Assembly (NCBI GenBank): GCA_900553055.1
Contig: USBV01000029.1
Span: 1 to 13,582 of the forward strand
Direction: 5' to 3'
Length of the DNA: 13,582 nucleotides
DNA from: an uncultured Phascolarctobacterium sp.
GTDB lineage: Bacteria > Bacillota > Negativicutes > Acidaminococcales > Acidaminococcaceae
Shown here: positions 1 to 7,617 of the stretch, one piece after another
Position numbering within the stretch: the stretch's first letter is position 1
How the letters are laid out: each line of letters starts with the position of its first letter
Notes under the pieces: generated by a model
Told to the model about the DNA's origin: nothing
The model's input: only the letters and a program-made list of their open reading frames with translations
The model's database searches: none
Program-made: the position numbers and the translations under genes

Positions 1-1770
1 AGCTTTTCATGGCTAAAAATGCAGTTTAAATACGACGACGATGACCATCCCGTGCGTCTCGACACCGTGCTGGTCTCCACCCAGCACGACCCGGAAGTGG
101 ACCAGGCATGGCTTAAGGAACAGCTCACCGAGGTGGAATGCCCCGTGTGCCACACCCTGCATAAGGTAAAAGACCTTGAGCAGTGGGAAAAATGCGCAGC
201 CTTGCCTGAAAAAAAGGCGGTGGAGCAGGCCGAGGCAGCGTATAAGCAGGCGATGGAAGCGTTTGTGCAGGCGCAAAGGGACAGCTCCGCTAGCAAAGCA
301 ACCTACGAAGCGGTGCTGGATAGCACTCTGCAAAAGGCGCAGGAGCTTTTGGCGAGCACTATTAGCTGGGAGGAGCTGCAACAGGAAGCGCCTGCAGCTA
401 ATCCTTTAGCGCTGGCCTTGGCGCAGAAAAGGGAGCAGGCTGAAAGGCTACAGCAGGAGTTTAATAGGGCCGCAGCCCAGGCGGAGCAACAAGAGAAGCT
501 TGAGGGCGAGCTAGAAACATATAAGGCTGGCCTGCCAGCGCTAAAAAAGACTTGGGAGGACGGCTTGCTGCAGCGCGATGAGGCCAAGCATGCTGTGGAA
601 GCGCAAAAGCATGCTGTGGCTACAACGCAGGGCATGCTAGCTGGCTGCCCCGCCACAAGTGAGCAGGCAGTGGATGACCTAAATGCTGCGAAAAAGCAAA
701 AGACGATGCTGCAGCAGGCTATTAACACTGCACAAGCGCAATACGCCGACTGCGTTAAGGCGATGGCCTTGGATAAGGGCAAGCTGGAGCAGGCGCAAAA
801 GAATCAGCAGCCGTTGGTGGAGAAAAGGGCTGGTTATGCTGCAGCTTATCAGGCTGTGCTGGCCGAGTGCGCTCTGACGGAGGCAGCTTTTTTGGCGATG
901 CACGAAGAGCACAGAAGTAAGAAAACGGGCCATAAGCTAACAGGCAATAATGTGGCGGAGGCCGTTAAGAATACACGCGCTTATGTGGAAGAAAAAAGGC
1001 ATCAGGAGCAGGAATATGTGCATGATATAAAGCGCCTGACCGAGGAGCTAGCAGGCAAGCAGCGCCTTGATACCACCGCTCTGGTCGCTGAGATGAACGC
1101 GATTAATGCGGTCTTAAAAAGCAGCAAGGAGCACAAGGAAACGCTGCAAACGGATAAGGATTTTACCGAGCAGACGCTCCAGAAGGTTACCGCCTGCTAC
1201 CAAAACAGGCGCAAAAAGCAAAGGGTGCACAGCGTTATCGAGCCATTGGCCGAGGCTGCCAACGGTGCGATTACCTTTAACCGCTACGTGCTAGAGGATT
1301 TGTTCTGCGCGATGCTGGATAAAGCGAATGATAGGCTGAGCGTGCTGTGCAGCGGGCAGTACGAGCTGCGGCCCATCGAAGAGGGGCAAAGCAAGCGCAA
1401 CAAGGGGTTGGGCTTTACTGTTTACGATTGCATTAACCAAAGCCATCGCGAGAGCGGCGCCAATTCCGGCGGCGAAAAGTTCGAAATTTCGCTGTCGCTG
1501 GCCTTGGGACTATCCGATATCGTGCAAAGCTGCAGCAAGAAGGCCAGCCGCATCGAAAGCCTCTTTATTGATGAAGGCTTTGGCACGCTGGGCAAGGAGG
1601 AGCTGGAAAAAACGAAGCGCCTGCTGCTGGAATTATCGGGCGGCTCGCGTCAAATTGGCATCATTTCGCATAATCCTGTTTTGGAAGAGGCCATTAAAAA
1701 CCAAATTGTGGTGGAGCGCGATAAGCAAACGCGCGCCGGTACTAAGGTAAGCTTTAAGCTGGATTGCTAG
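1..1770 (+). CDS. sbcC: SbcC/Rad50-type nuclease ATPase, C-terminal half, fused in frame to a MetK fragment; open at left edge
   Basis: The frame is open from base 1; the first Met (base 19) has no ribosome binding site, so the true start probably lies outside the window. From about residue 40 (counting from that Met) the protein is the second half of SbcC, the ATPase and DNA-tethering subunit of the SbcCD double-strand-break nuclease. It begins at the zinc hook CPVCHTLH (Cys41, Cys44). A long Ala/Gln/Glu/Lys-rich coiled coil runs to about residue 400. The ABC signature NSGGEKF is at 482-488, Walker B/D-loop [11 protein letters not shown] at 515-525 and the H-loop His at 551. The N-terminal Walker A half and first coiled-coil arm are absent; in their place residues 1-38 match S-adenosylmethionine synthetase. 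A protein without Walker A should not bind ATP normally, so this is probably a broken gene or a mis-assembled end. The C-terminal identity is secure; function is doubtful. Confidence 0.8.
   Translation, partial: SFSWLKMQFKYDDDDHPVRLDTVLVSTQHDPEVDQAWLKEQLTEVECPVCHTLHKVKDLEQWEKCAALPEKKAVEQAEAAYKQAMEAFVQAQRDSSASKATYEAVLDSTLQKAQELLASTISWEELQQEAPAANPLALALAQKREQAERLQQEFNRAAAQAEQQEKLEGELETYKAGLPALKKTWEDGLLQRDEAKHAVEAQKHAVATTQGMLAGCPATSEQAVDDLNAAKKQKTMLQQAINTAQAQYADCVKAMALDKGKLEQAQKNQQPLVEKRAGYAAAYQAVLAECALTEAAFLAMHEEHRSKKTGHKLTGNNVAEAVKNTRAYVEEKRHQEQEYVHDIKRLTEELAGKQRLDTTALVAEMNAINAVLKSSKEHKETLQTDKDFTEQTLQKVTACYQNRRKKQRVHSVIEPLAEAANGAITFNRYVLEDLFCAMLDKANDRLSVLCSGQYELRPIEEGQSKRNKGLGFTVYDCINQSHRESGANSGGEKFEISLSLALGLSDIVQSCSKKASRIESLFIDEGFGTLGKEELEKTKRLLLELSGGSRQIGIISHNPVLEEAIKNQIVVERDKQTRAGTKVSFKLDC
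19..132 (+). pseudogene. metK: Fragment of S-adenosylmethionine synthetase (MetK) joined to sbcC
   Basis: Residues 1-38 of the frame align with the middle of MetK, roughly E. coli residues 187-225. The YDDDD segment, the [13 protein letters not shown] block (E. coli has GIDAVVLSTQHSEEID) and the following helix WLKEQLTE are all recognisable. The preceding SWL may be the MetK 'PWLRPD' stretch with four residues missing. Similarity stops at about base 132-138, and SbcC begins at VECPVC. By eye this stretch is richer in C-ending codons than the sbcC part, as expected for a highly expressed gene such as metK. It has none of the MetK active site outside this strand and cannot be functional as MetK. 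Confidence 0.7.
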
Positions 1771-1811
1771 AGCAGGGTAGGGCTTGGTAAAACTTTTTTT
1801 AGAAAAAGTAC

Positions 1812-1842
1812 TTGACCGTAAAGTTAGTATATAGTGTATATT
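1812..1842 (+). promoter_or_regulatory. MerR-type promoter (TTGACC, 19-bp spacer, TATATT)
   Basis: TTGACC at 1812-1817 and TATATT at 1837-1842 are good -35 and -10 hexamers separated by 19 bp. That is two more than the usual 17 and is the hallmark of promoters activated by MerR-family regulators. Bases 1811-1835 match 3112-3136, before the nitrogenase-like operon, at 20 of 25 positions, and the right half-site TATATAGT (1828-1835) is identical. Transcription would start near 1849, about 24 nt before the small gene at 1873. Control by the neighbouring MerR protein is inferred. Confidence 0.65.
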
Positions 1843-1872
1843 ATAAGCAATCTTTAGAAAGAGGTGAATAAT

Positions 1873-2190
1873 ATGACTTGTACTCACGGTAAGTTTCAAA
1901 TTCCTACCGATCCCCATGGTAAAAAACGCTATGAAAGCGCTATGAAGCATGTGGAGGCTGCTAAAAAGGCTGGCAAATCCTCTGAGGAAATTCATGCCTT
2001 GTTTAAAAAGATTATGGAATTCAATCCGATGGATATCGAATCCATTCCTAAGGATGAAGCTCATGCTAAGTATCGCAGCGCTATGATTCATATGAAGGCT
2101 GCTTTGGCCAATGGCAAAAGCGTGGCCGAGGCCCATGAAATTGCCAAAAAGATTCGCACTGGTCAAACCACCGGTCATTGCAAAAAATAA
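1873..2190 (+). CDS. Small His-rich protein with a 47-residue tandem duplication, function unknown
   Basis: This encodes 105 aa from ATG 1873, preceded by AGAAAGAGGTG (1856-1866) at good spacing; a GTG at 1864 lies inside that ribosome binding site and is unlikely. I do not recognise the family. The protein is an internal duplication: residues 20-47 and 67-94 share 15 of 28 identities with no gap, including Y-x-SAM-x-H, GKS, E-x-H and KKI. This suggests two helical hairpins, each with two conserved His (26/73 and 41/88). The ends carry Cys3/His5 and His102/Cys103. No signal peptide or membrane segment is visible, so it is probably cytosolic. His and Cys placement suggests metal or metallo-tetrapyrrole binding, but this is inference. 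It has its own MerR-type promoter and a terminator, so it is monocistronic. A carrier, storage or sensor role beside the downstream chelatase/reductase operon is plausible. Confidence 0.8.
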   Translation: MTCTHGKFQIPTDPHGKKRYESAMKHVEAAKKAGKSSEEIHALFKKIMEFNPMDIESIPKDEAHAKYRSAMIHMKAALANGKSVAEAHEIAKKIRTGQTTGHCKK

Positions 2191-2202
2191 GCTATAAAAG
2201 AG

Positions 2203-2239
2203 AAATACCAGGAAGCATAATGCTTGCCTGGTATTTTTT
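2203..2239 (+). terminator. Rho-independent terminator of the small His-rich gene
   Basis: A 10-bp stem pairs 2203-2212 (AAATACCAGG) with 2227-2236 (CCTGGTATTT). It is extended inside by AAGC/GCTT with one bulged G and ends in a run of T to 2239. It lies 13 nt after the stop codon. The stop codon of the convergent MerR gene (2238-2240) overlaps its tail, so it may also act on the minus strand, though the T run there is weaker. Confidence 0.85.
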
Positions 2240-3095
2240 ATTGCTTGCTTTGCTCTGGAGCGCTAACTTGGAAAAAGAGCATGTTGATGTAGTCGTGGGG
2301 CTCGGGGCAGAGCCAATGGTTTTCGATGGGGAGTATGTAAATATCGCTTTGCGGCTGAAAGTTGTTTACCGTTAAGAAATGGCTGATTTTTTTGTTAAGC
2401 TCTGGTGCTTGCTGGCAAAAGGTACCACGAAAATAAATTTCCAGATATAACCCTGTGGGCAGGGGCGTTTTGGGCGTCTTGCTGTGACCAGTGCTGGGCG
2501 CGCTAAACGAAAAATAACCTGTAGAGTGATTATAATTTTGCGTCACAAAAAAGTCATCCTGCTTTATTATCCAGCCAGCCTGCTTTTCCACAAATCCACG
2601 GTTGTGAGCAATAAGCTGGGAATGCCGGGCATATTTGGCAATCCTGCTTTTGCCATCATCTGTGGCGGTTGAATCAGTCATGCGCAGCAGCCTTTGCTCA
2701 CGCCAACAAACGGTGATTTGCTCCAGCGGCAGGCTTTGATGGGATTGGATATTTGTAGTTATCCTTTGTAAGGAGCGGCAAATACGCTCATTTTCGCGGA
2801 TAATTTTTTGGCATTCTGCTGCCTTTTTAGTCAGATGCTCCATAAAGCTAGCCTTGTTACGATGCTCTAAATAATGCTTGATATCGGCAATGCTAAAGTC
2901 TAAGGAGCGCATATTAACGATAATTTCTAGGTATAAATATTGCTCTATGGAGTAGTGGCGATAGCCGTTTTCACTAATAAAATCGGGGGAGAGCAGATGA
3001 ATCTTGTCGTAATAAAGCAGTGTTTGCTTAGAAATGCCAAATAGATTGGCTAGCTCTCCTGCGGTAAAGCAATTTCTAGTTTCATTTTTATCCAT
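2238..3095 (-). CDS. MerR-family transcriptional regulator with GyrI-like C-terminal effector domain
   Basis: This encodes 285 aa. Residues about 10-80 form a typical MerR winged helix-turn-helix: FTAGELANLFGISKQTLLYY, then a DKIHLLSP turn and the wing containing NGYRHYS. A linking helix follows at about 80-115. The C-terminal half (about 190-275), with GLYLEIYFRGTF and a late 'NMLFFQV' strand, resembles the GyrI-like small-molecule-binding domain of BmrR-type MerR proteins; this assignment is weaker. No cysteine set typical of MerR/CueR metal sensors is seen, so a small organic ligand or tetrapyrrole is more likely than a bare metal ion. The ATG at 3095 is preceded by AGAGGA on the minus strand. 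The gene is divergent from the operon starting at 3219 and convergent with the small gene. Both have a 19-bp-spacer promoter, so it probably controls both and perhaps itself. Confidence 0.9.
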   Translation of the reverse strand: MDKNETRNCFTAGELANLFGISKQTLLYYDKIHLLSPDFISENGYRHYSIEQYLYLEIIVNMRSLDFSIADIKHYLEHRNKASFMEHLTKKAAECQKIIRENERICRSLQRITTNIQSHQSLPLEQITVCWREQRLLRMTDSTATDDGKSRIAKYARHSQLIAHNRGFVEKQAGWIIKQDDFFVTQNYNHSTGYFSFSAPSTGHSKTPKTPLPTGLYLEIYFRGTFCQQAPELNKKISHFLTVNNFQPQSDIYILPIENHWLCPEPHDYINMLFFQVSAPEQSKQ

Positions 3096-3112
3096 AATTA
3101 TTCCTCTTAAGC

Positions 3113-3143
3113 TTGACTGTATATTAGGTATATAGTTTAAAAT
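3113..3143 (+). promoter_or_regulatory. MerR-type operon promoter (TTGACT, 19-bp spacer, TAAAAT) with dyad operator
   Basis: TTGACT (3113-3118) and TAAAAT (3138-3143) are 19 bp apart. The spacer region carries an inverted repeat, with arms ACTGTATA (3116-3123) and TATATAGT (3129-3136), one mismatch over 8 bp and a 5-bp centre. This is the geometry bound by MerR-family activators that untwist an over-long spacer. It lies between the divergent merR-type gene and the + strand operon. Predicted transcription start is near 3150, giving a leader of about 70 nt. Confidence 0.75.
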
Positions 3144-3155
3144 TAATCCTGTTCC

Positions 3156-3180
3156 ATGTAGTACATTGTATCACAATTGT
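3156..3180. repeat. Short inverted repeats in the operon leader
   Basis: Three overlapping palindromic elements lie downstream of the predicted start: ATGTA-G-TACAT (3156-3166, perfect), ATTGT-ATC-ACAAT (3165-3177, perfect) and ACAATTGT (3173-3180, perfect). Their position suits an operator for a second, repressing regulator, or a site used by the divergent regulator promoter. They are too short to be a known riboswitch. No regulator is identified. Confidence 0.35.
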
Positions 3181-3218
3181 TGATTTTTGTCTTGAGATAT
3201 TTTTATGGAGGTATAACT

Positions 3219-4025
3219 GTGAAAAAGATAGCGATTTATGGCAAGGGTGGCATTGGCAAATCTACAACAGCGGCCAATTTATCTGCTGCTATGAGCGAAA
3301 AAGGCTTAAAGGTGTGCCAGATTGGCTGTGACCCTAAAAATGATTCTACAAGATTGCTTTTGGGACATATTTGCAAGCAAACAGTTTTAGATATGGTGCG
3401 AGATAAAGAGGATATAGTAGCCGAGGATATTGTGCATTATGGATATAACGGCATTAAATGCGTGGAAGCCGGTGGACCGGAGCCAGGCGTGGGCTGTGCC
3501 GGTCGCGGCATTATTGTGGCCTTAGAAAAGCTGCGCGGCCTTAATGTTATTGGTGACGAGGATGTAATTTTATACGATGTCTTGGGCGACGTGGTGTGCG
3601 GTGGCTTTGCCGTGCCCATTCGCGAGGGCTATGCCAGTGATATTTATATCGTATCTTCGGGCGAGCTGATGAGCCTTTATGCGGCTAATAATATTGCCAA
3701 GGGTATTAAGCGCTTTGCGATGCGTGGCAGAGTGCGCTTGGGCGGCATTATTGGTAATGGACGCAATACTCCTAACGAAAGGGAGCTTTTAGAAGCCTTC
3801 GCTAAAAGCCTGAACACGCAGCTGATTGCGTTTATCCCGCGTGATGTGATTGTGAATAAAGCCGAGAACAATCGGCAGACGGTTTTGCAATATGCGCCGG
3901 CTTCTAATCAGGCGGAGGTGTATAGAAGGCTGAGTCAGGATATTTTAGAAAATGCCGAGCTTAGCATACCAACTCCCATGAGCTTTGAGGAATTAGAAAA
4001 GCTGGTGGCTGCATATGGCAATTAA
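3219..4025 (+). CDS. NifH/BchL/CfbC-type [4Fe-4S] ATPase reductase (nitrogenase-like Fe protein)
   Basis: This encodes 268 aa from GTG 3219, chosen because GGAGGT (3207-3212) sits 6 nt upstream and family similarity begins at [10 protein letters not shown]; a longer frame from TTG 3177 would add unrelated residues. The P-loop is GKGGIGKST (8-16), followed by GCDPKNDST (36-44). The homodimer-bridging cluster ligands are Cys93 in GVGCAGRG and Cys127 in LGDVVCGGF. Arg96 corresponds to NifH Arg100. The C-terminal half keeps NifH-like blocks [13 protein letters not shown] and FIPRD. The protein should deliver electrons one at a time, with MgATP hydrolysis, to the component 1-like pair encoded next; its gene overlaps the first of these by 11 nt. 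Comparable proteins serve nitrogenase, protochlorophyllide reductase (BchL), F430 synthesis (CfbC) and methylthio-alkane reductase (MarH). Nothing in this gene alone tells which reaction applies. Confidence 0.93.
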   Translation: MKKIAIYGKGGIGKSTTAANLSAAMSEKGLKVCQIGCDPKNDSTRLLLGHICKQTVLDMVRDKEDIVAEDIVHYGYNGIKCVEAGGPEPGVGCAGRGIIVALEKLRGLNVIGDEDVILYDVLGDVVCGGFAVPIREGYASDIYIVSSGELMSLYAANNIAKGIKRFAMRGRVRLGGIIGNGRNTPNERELLEAFAKSLNTQLIAFIPRDVIVNKAENNRQTVLQYAPASNQAEVYRRLSQDILENAELSIPTPMSFEELEKLVAAYGN

Positions 4026-5301
4026 AACAAAACGCTTTATCGCAAGCCGTAAAAGCTGTAGCTGCAGCATGCCGGGTGTGTGGCGCGCTGTGGCCTATTG
4101 CGAGGGTGTGGTGGTGATTTTTCACAGCCCCAGAGCCTGTGCTCATGTCGCTCGCAGCATGGATATCAATGCGCAGTACCGCGCTTATGCGGAGGGGCGT
4201 AGGGAGCAGGAGGGCACTGTTCCCCTGCTATCTAGCCAGCTTGAGGAAAAGCATTCTATTTTTGGCGGCGCGGAACGCTTGGAAGCCTGCCTTGATTATG
4301 CGTTGCAGGAGTATAAGCCACAGTGCTTGGTTATTGCCAATTCCTGCGTAGCCGGTGTGATTGGCGATGACGTGGAGGCGGTGGCAAGAAAAAAGGAAGC
4401 CCAATATGGGGTGCCTGTTTTGCAGCTGGATTGCTGCGGCTTTTTAGATGGGGAGTACTACCAAGGCTATTATGGGATGAGCGAGCTCTTAATTAAGCGC
4501 TTTTTTAAGCCTGCGCCTAAGGAGGCTGGCAGCGTATTGCTTTTGGGCGATAACGGTGGCCCCTGGGGTCATTACGCTACCGAGGTAACGCGGCTTTTGC
4601 AGGCGCTGCAGGTAAAGGTTATCGGCCAGTTTCCGGGGTATATGCCCTTTAAGGCTTTGCCAAGGGCTACTAGTGCCGAGGCCGTGATTATTCTTGGTGG
4701 GCGCGGGCAGAGCCATGAGGGCTTGAGTAAAATTGCCTCTTTGTTAAAAGAAGGTTTTGGCATGCCTTACTTGGACCAATATCCTGTGGGCTGGCAAAGA
4801 ACGCAGGCTTGGCTAGTGGCGGCAGGGAAGCTATTGCAGCGCGAGAAGCTTGCTGCTAAGGCTTTGCTACAGGAAAAGCAGCATTTTGACGCTGCATTAG
4901 CCAAATATTTGCCGGTAACAAAGGGTAAAAGGGTTGTGCTGTGCATTGGGCGTTTGCTTAAATATTTTCATCCCGAGTCCGTGCTTGAGACGATTAGGTT
5001 ATTGCAATTGGATTTGACGGGAATAATTTTGTTGGATGCTTATGATAAGGCTGAAAGGGAGAAAATGCTGCAGGCGTTGGCACCGGCTGTGCAAACTAAA
5101 ATTTATAGTGCTGCTGCAGGCGAGCCTTTGCTAGAAGCTGCTGACCTAGTTTTGACTACCCATGAGCTGCAAAATGAAAGCATTAAGCAGATTTTTCTGC
5201 CCATGCTGCCGAAGGTAGGTACAACGGGTGAGCTAGAGTTTATGGAGTTTATTTATAGGCGCCTCGCTAGCAGGATTAAAGGAGGCTTGAGCTATGTTTA
5301 A
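4015..5301 (+). CDS. Nitrogenase component 1-like subunit, NifD/BchN/CfbD type
   Basis: This encodes 428 aa, starting at ATG 4015 inside the end of the reductase gene. Three Cys occupy the positions of the NifD P-cluster ligands: Cys17 in CSMPG (Cys15 is adjacent), Cys42 in HSPRACAH (NifD has HGPVGC) and Cys111 in [15 protein letters not shown], where the VIGDDVEAV signature is diagnostic. A further LDCCGFLDG segment (about 138-146) matches the conserved 'GF' loop. At 428 aa it is shorter than NifD and similar to BchN. I cannot align the NifD FeMo-cofactor ligands (Cys275, His442 of A. vinelandii) to anything, as expected for a substrate-binding relative rather than a nitrogenase. It probably forms a heterodimer or heterotetramer with the next gene product and holds a cluster at the interface, fed by the NifH-like protein. 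Substrate unknown; a tetrapyrrole is inferred from the chelatase genes. Confidence 0.9.
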   Translation: MAIKTKRFIASRKSCSCSMPGVWRAVAYCEGVVVIFHSPRACAHVARSMDINAQYRAYAEGRREQEGTVPLLSSQLEEKHSIFGGAERLEACLDYALQEYKPQCLVIANSCVAGVIGDDVEAVARKKEAQYGVPVLQLDCCGFLDGEYYQGYYGMSELLIKRFFKPAPKEAGSVLLLGDNGGPWGHYATEVTRLLQALQVKVIGQFPGYMPFKALPRATSAEAVIILGGRGQSHEGLSKIASLLKEGFGMPYLDQYPVGWQRTQAWLVAAGKLLQREKLAAKALLQEKQHFDAALAKYLPVTKGKRVVLCIGRLLKYFHPESVLETIRLLQLDLTGIILLDAYDKAEREKMLQALAPAVQTKIYSAAAGEPLLEAADLVLTTHELQNESIKQIFLPMLPKVGTTGELEFMEFIYRRLASRIKGGLSYV

Positions 5302-6604
5302 GCTGGCAGATAAGCAATGGGAAAATATTTGTGAGCGCGTGGATACCTGCGCCCTTAGCGGAGCTGCTGCCTTTGTGGCGAGCATTCCTAAGGCGGAGAT
5401 TTTAGCTAATGGTCCCTTGTGGTGTTATTTTTATGCTTTGCGCCATTTAGAAGCAAGTGAGCATAGCATCGCACAACGCTTTCATGGCTCCCAGCCCGAT
5501 AATAACGCCATTGTTTATGGCTCGGAAAAATATATTTTGGCAGCACTGCAAAGATTGCTGGCCAAAGAAACACAGCCAGAGCTGTTGTTGATCGAAAGCA
5601 GCTGCTCGATGAGCTTGATTGGCGATGATTTAAATGGTATTGCCGCTAAGGCCGCTGTGCCCTGCCCCTGTGTGACCATGGATTGCGGTGGCTTGGTGGG
5701 TGGCTTTGCGGAAGGATATGTTAAGGCACAGCTAGCTGTTTTAGAGAAGCTGGTTGATGAAGCTGAAGAGGCGCAGCCTAACGTGATTAATATTATCGGA
5801 CAAACAGATTTTTATTTGAACGGCAGGGCGGATAGCAAGGAAATTCGTCGCTTATTAGAGCTGGCAGGCTACAAGGTGCAGGCTATGCCTGGCAGTGGCG
5901 CCTCCATAGAGCAGCTTAAGGCTTTGGGACGGGCCAGCTTAAATGTGGTGACGCAGGAGGAGCTGGGACTAACAGTTGCGCAGTATTTAGAGGAGCGCTT
6001 GGGCACGCCCTATGTTTTGGCTGGATTGCCCTATGGCGTGGAGGGCACAATGAGCTGGCTGAGACGCATTGCTGCGGTCATGCCGGCAGCGAATATGGCG
6101 TTTGTGGAGGAAGAAGCGCAAAAAACGCAGGCCTTTTTGCATGGTCAGCTTAACGATGCTCGCTGCCAGTGGGGCTCGCTTTGGTATGACAGGGTTATTG
6201 TAAGCGCTCCGCCTACTCAAGCCTTATGTCTTGCACAAGCATTGCGCCAGGAATGGCTGGACACAAGGCAGCTTGTGGTTTGCTGTCAGCGGGCACTGCC
6301 CTCGGGCAAGCAGGAGCTATATTGTCAAGAAGCCGATAGCGTTTATACTGCAGGTGTGGATAAGATGTCCTTGGAGCGAATGGTGGAGAGCGGTGAAAGC
6401 TTGTTGATACTGGGGAGCAGCAGTGAAAATGCCTTGCTGCACCGCTTAAAACATACTTTTTCTAGCTGCACGATAGCCTCCCCCGTAAAAGAAGAGGTTT
6501 TACTATTGGAGCAGCCCTTTGTGGGCATAACAGGCTCCCGTTATATGCTACAAAGGCTGTGGAAATGTTATATTGACGCATGTTTGCAAAAGCAGAGTGA
6601 ATGA
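5294..6604 (+). CDS. Nitrogenase component 1-like subunit, NifK/BchB type
   Basis: This encodes 436 aa. ATG 5294 follows AAAGGAGG by 8 nt and overlaps the previous gene by 8 nt. It is a second, divergent component 1 paralogue. Cys19 (CALSGA), Cys44 (NGPLWCYF) and Cys104 (ESSCSMSLIGDDLNGIA) occupy the three cluster-ligand positions, and DCGGLVGGFAEGY (130-142) is the equivalent of the GF loop. Because both subunits keep three Cys, the shared cluster could be ligated by six Cys, as in nitrogenase, rather than by the three-Cys-plus-Asp arrangement of BchNB; this is inference. The presence of two different component 1 genes separates the system from CfbCD, which uses a homodimeric CfbD. C-terminal residues about 330-430 are more variable and probably belong to the substrate pocket side. 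Electron donor: the NifH-like protein encoded at 3219-4025. Confidence 0.88.
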   Translation: MFKLADKQWENICERVDTCALSGAAAFVASIPKAEILANGPLWCYFYALRHLEASEHSIAQRFHGSQPDNNAIVYGSEKYILAALQRLLAKETQPELLLIESSCSMSLIGDDLNGIAAKAAVPCPCVTMDCGGLVGGFAEGYVKAQLAVLEKLVDEAEEAQPNVINIIGQTDFYLNGRADSKEIRRLLELAGYKVQAMPGSGASIEQLKALGRASLNVVTQEELGLTVAQYLEERLGTPYVLAGLPYGVEGTMSWLRRIAAVMPAANMAFVEEEAQKTQAFLHGQLNDARCQWGSLWYDRVIVSAPPTQALCLAQALRQEWLDTRQLVVCCQRALPSGKQELYCQEADSVYTAGVDKMSLERMVESGESLLILGSSSENALLHRLKHTFSSCTIASPVKEEVLLLEQPFVGITGSRYMLQRLWKCYIDACLQKQSE

Positions 6605-7569
6605 TGAAGAAGATACTTTTTTTGTTAATAATGATCATGAGCGCACTTCTTGTGGGATGTGGCGCGAAAACGCAGGCTCCGTCCGCTAGCCCTGAAGCTA
6701 GCACTGCTTATACTGTTACGGATGATGCCGGAAGAAAGCTGAGCTTTGCTAAGAAGCCAAGCCGCATAGTTTCGTTAACATATGGTACGGACGAAATCTT
6801 AACAGAGGTGGTGGACACTAAGCGTATTCAGGCTTATAGCCGTTGGGCCGGGGATAACGAAATTAGCTTTATTACTAAGGAGCAGGCCCAGAAGGTGGGC
6901 TGCAAGGTGCACGATAGCCTGGAAAATATTTTAAAGCTGGAGCCCGATTTAGTTGTTGCCTCCATAGCTACTAGTAATGAGCTGGTGCAAAGCTTGGAGC
7001 ACATGGGCATCAAGGTGTATATTGCTCGCAGCCCTCATAATTATCAAGAGATGTGCGCTAAAATAGTAAATCTAGCAGAGGCAGTGGGCGAAAAAGCTAA
7101 GGGCGAAGCACTTGTTAGCAAAATGAACGAGCGCATGCAGGCCTTGGAGCAAAGGCTTAGTAAGCTGCCCGATAGCAAGCGTAAGGTGGCTGTGGCCTTT
7201 AATTTTACGTCTGCCATGGGACGCAGGGGCGACCTTTTGGATAATATGATGACTATGGCGCATGTGATTAATGGCGCTGCAGCGGTGACTCCGCCCATAA
7301 GTGAGCATGGCTCGGTTGTAATCAGCAAGGAAATGGTGGTTGGCATCAACCCGGATGTTTTCTTATTACCTACCTGGAATTTTAATAATAAACAGGATAT
7401 CAAGGGCTATGCCCATGCTGTGAAAAATGACCCTGCTTATCGCAATGTGAAGGCAGTAAAGAACGACCAAATCAAATTTGTTTCGGATAAATATCGTTAT
7501 GTGGCTAGTCAGCACGTTGTTGAGGCCATAGAGGCAATCGCCAAGGCTATATATCCGGAGTTGTTTTAA
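6601..7569 (+). CDS. BtuF/FepB-type ABC transporter substrate-binding lipoprotein
   Basis: This encodes 322 aa from ATG 6601, overlapping the stop codon of the previous gene by 4 nt; the next codon is also ATG and either could be used. Residues 1-19 are a lipoprotein signal: MMKK, a hydrophobic stretch and the lipobox LVGC, with Cys20 the lipidated residue. A Ser/Ala/Pro-rich linker follows, then a class III periplasmic-binding fold of the iron-siderophore/haem/cobalamin group. Signs are VTDDAGRKLSF, PSRIVSLTYGTDEIL, LKLEPDLVVAS and the long central helix around residues 155-180. It would capture a ligand outside the membrane. No permease or ATPase is in the window, so partners must lie downstream or elsewhere. 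Sitting between the nitrogenase-like genes and the chelatase, it probably binds a metallophore, a metal-tetrapyrrole or a corrinoid related to the pathway. Confidence 0.88.
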   Translation: MMKKILFLLIMIMSALLVGCGAKTQAPSASPEASTAYTVTDDAGRKLSFAKKPSRIVSLTYGTDEILTEVVDTKRIQAYSRWAGDNEISFITKEQAQKVGCKVHDSLENILKLEPDLVVASIATSNELVQSLEHMGIKVYIARSPHNYQEMCAKIVNLAEAVGEKAKGEALVSKMNERMQALEQRLSKLPDSKRKVAVAFNFTSAMGRRGDLLDNMMTMAHVINGAAAVTPPISEHGSVVISKEMVVGINPDVFLLPTWNFNNKQDIKGYAHAVKNDPAYRNVKAVKNDQIKFVSDKYRYVASQHVVEAIEAIAKAIYPELF

Positions 7570-7617
7570 TAATAGTAGCGTTATGGGTCTAGTGCTGAGC
7601 ATAACAGTAGGAAAGGT

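Noticed and set aside
1792..1809. Terminator after sbcC (ACTTTTT / AAAAAGT hairpin)
   Set aside because: The stem is seven pairs, nearly all A/T, has a very small loop and is not followed by a T run; too weak to call.
2484..2672. Small + strand open frames at 2178-2375 and 2484-2672
   Set aside because: The first overlaps the end of the small gene and its terminator; both are antisense to the MerR gene and lack ribosome binding sites and family features.
3177..3218. Upstream TTG start for the NifH-like gene
   Set aside because: It would add residues unlike the family and place GGAGGT inside the coding sequence. GTG 3219 with that site 6 nt upstream fits family similarity.
3144..3218. Cobalamin riboswitch before the operon
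   Set aside because: The leader is only about 70 nt, far shorter than a B12 riboswitch, and no B12-box-like sequence is seen.
3219..6604. True nitrogenase (NifHDK) for nitrogen fixation
   Set aside because: The component 1 subunits are short, no cofactor ligands can be aligned, and no nifB, nifE or nifN is nearby; chelatase genes follow instead.
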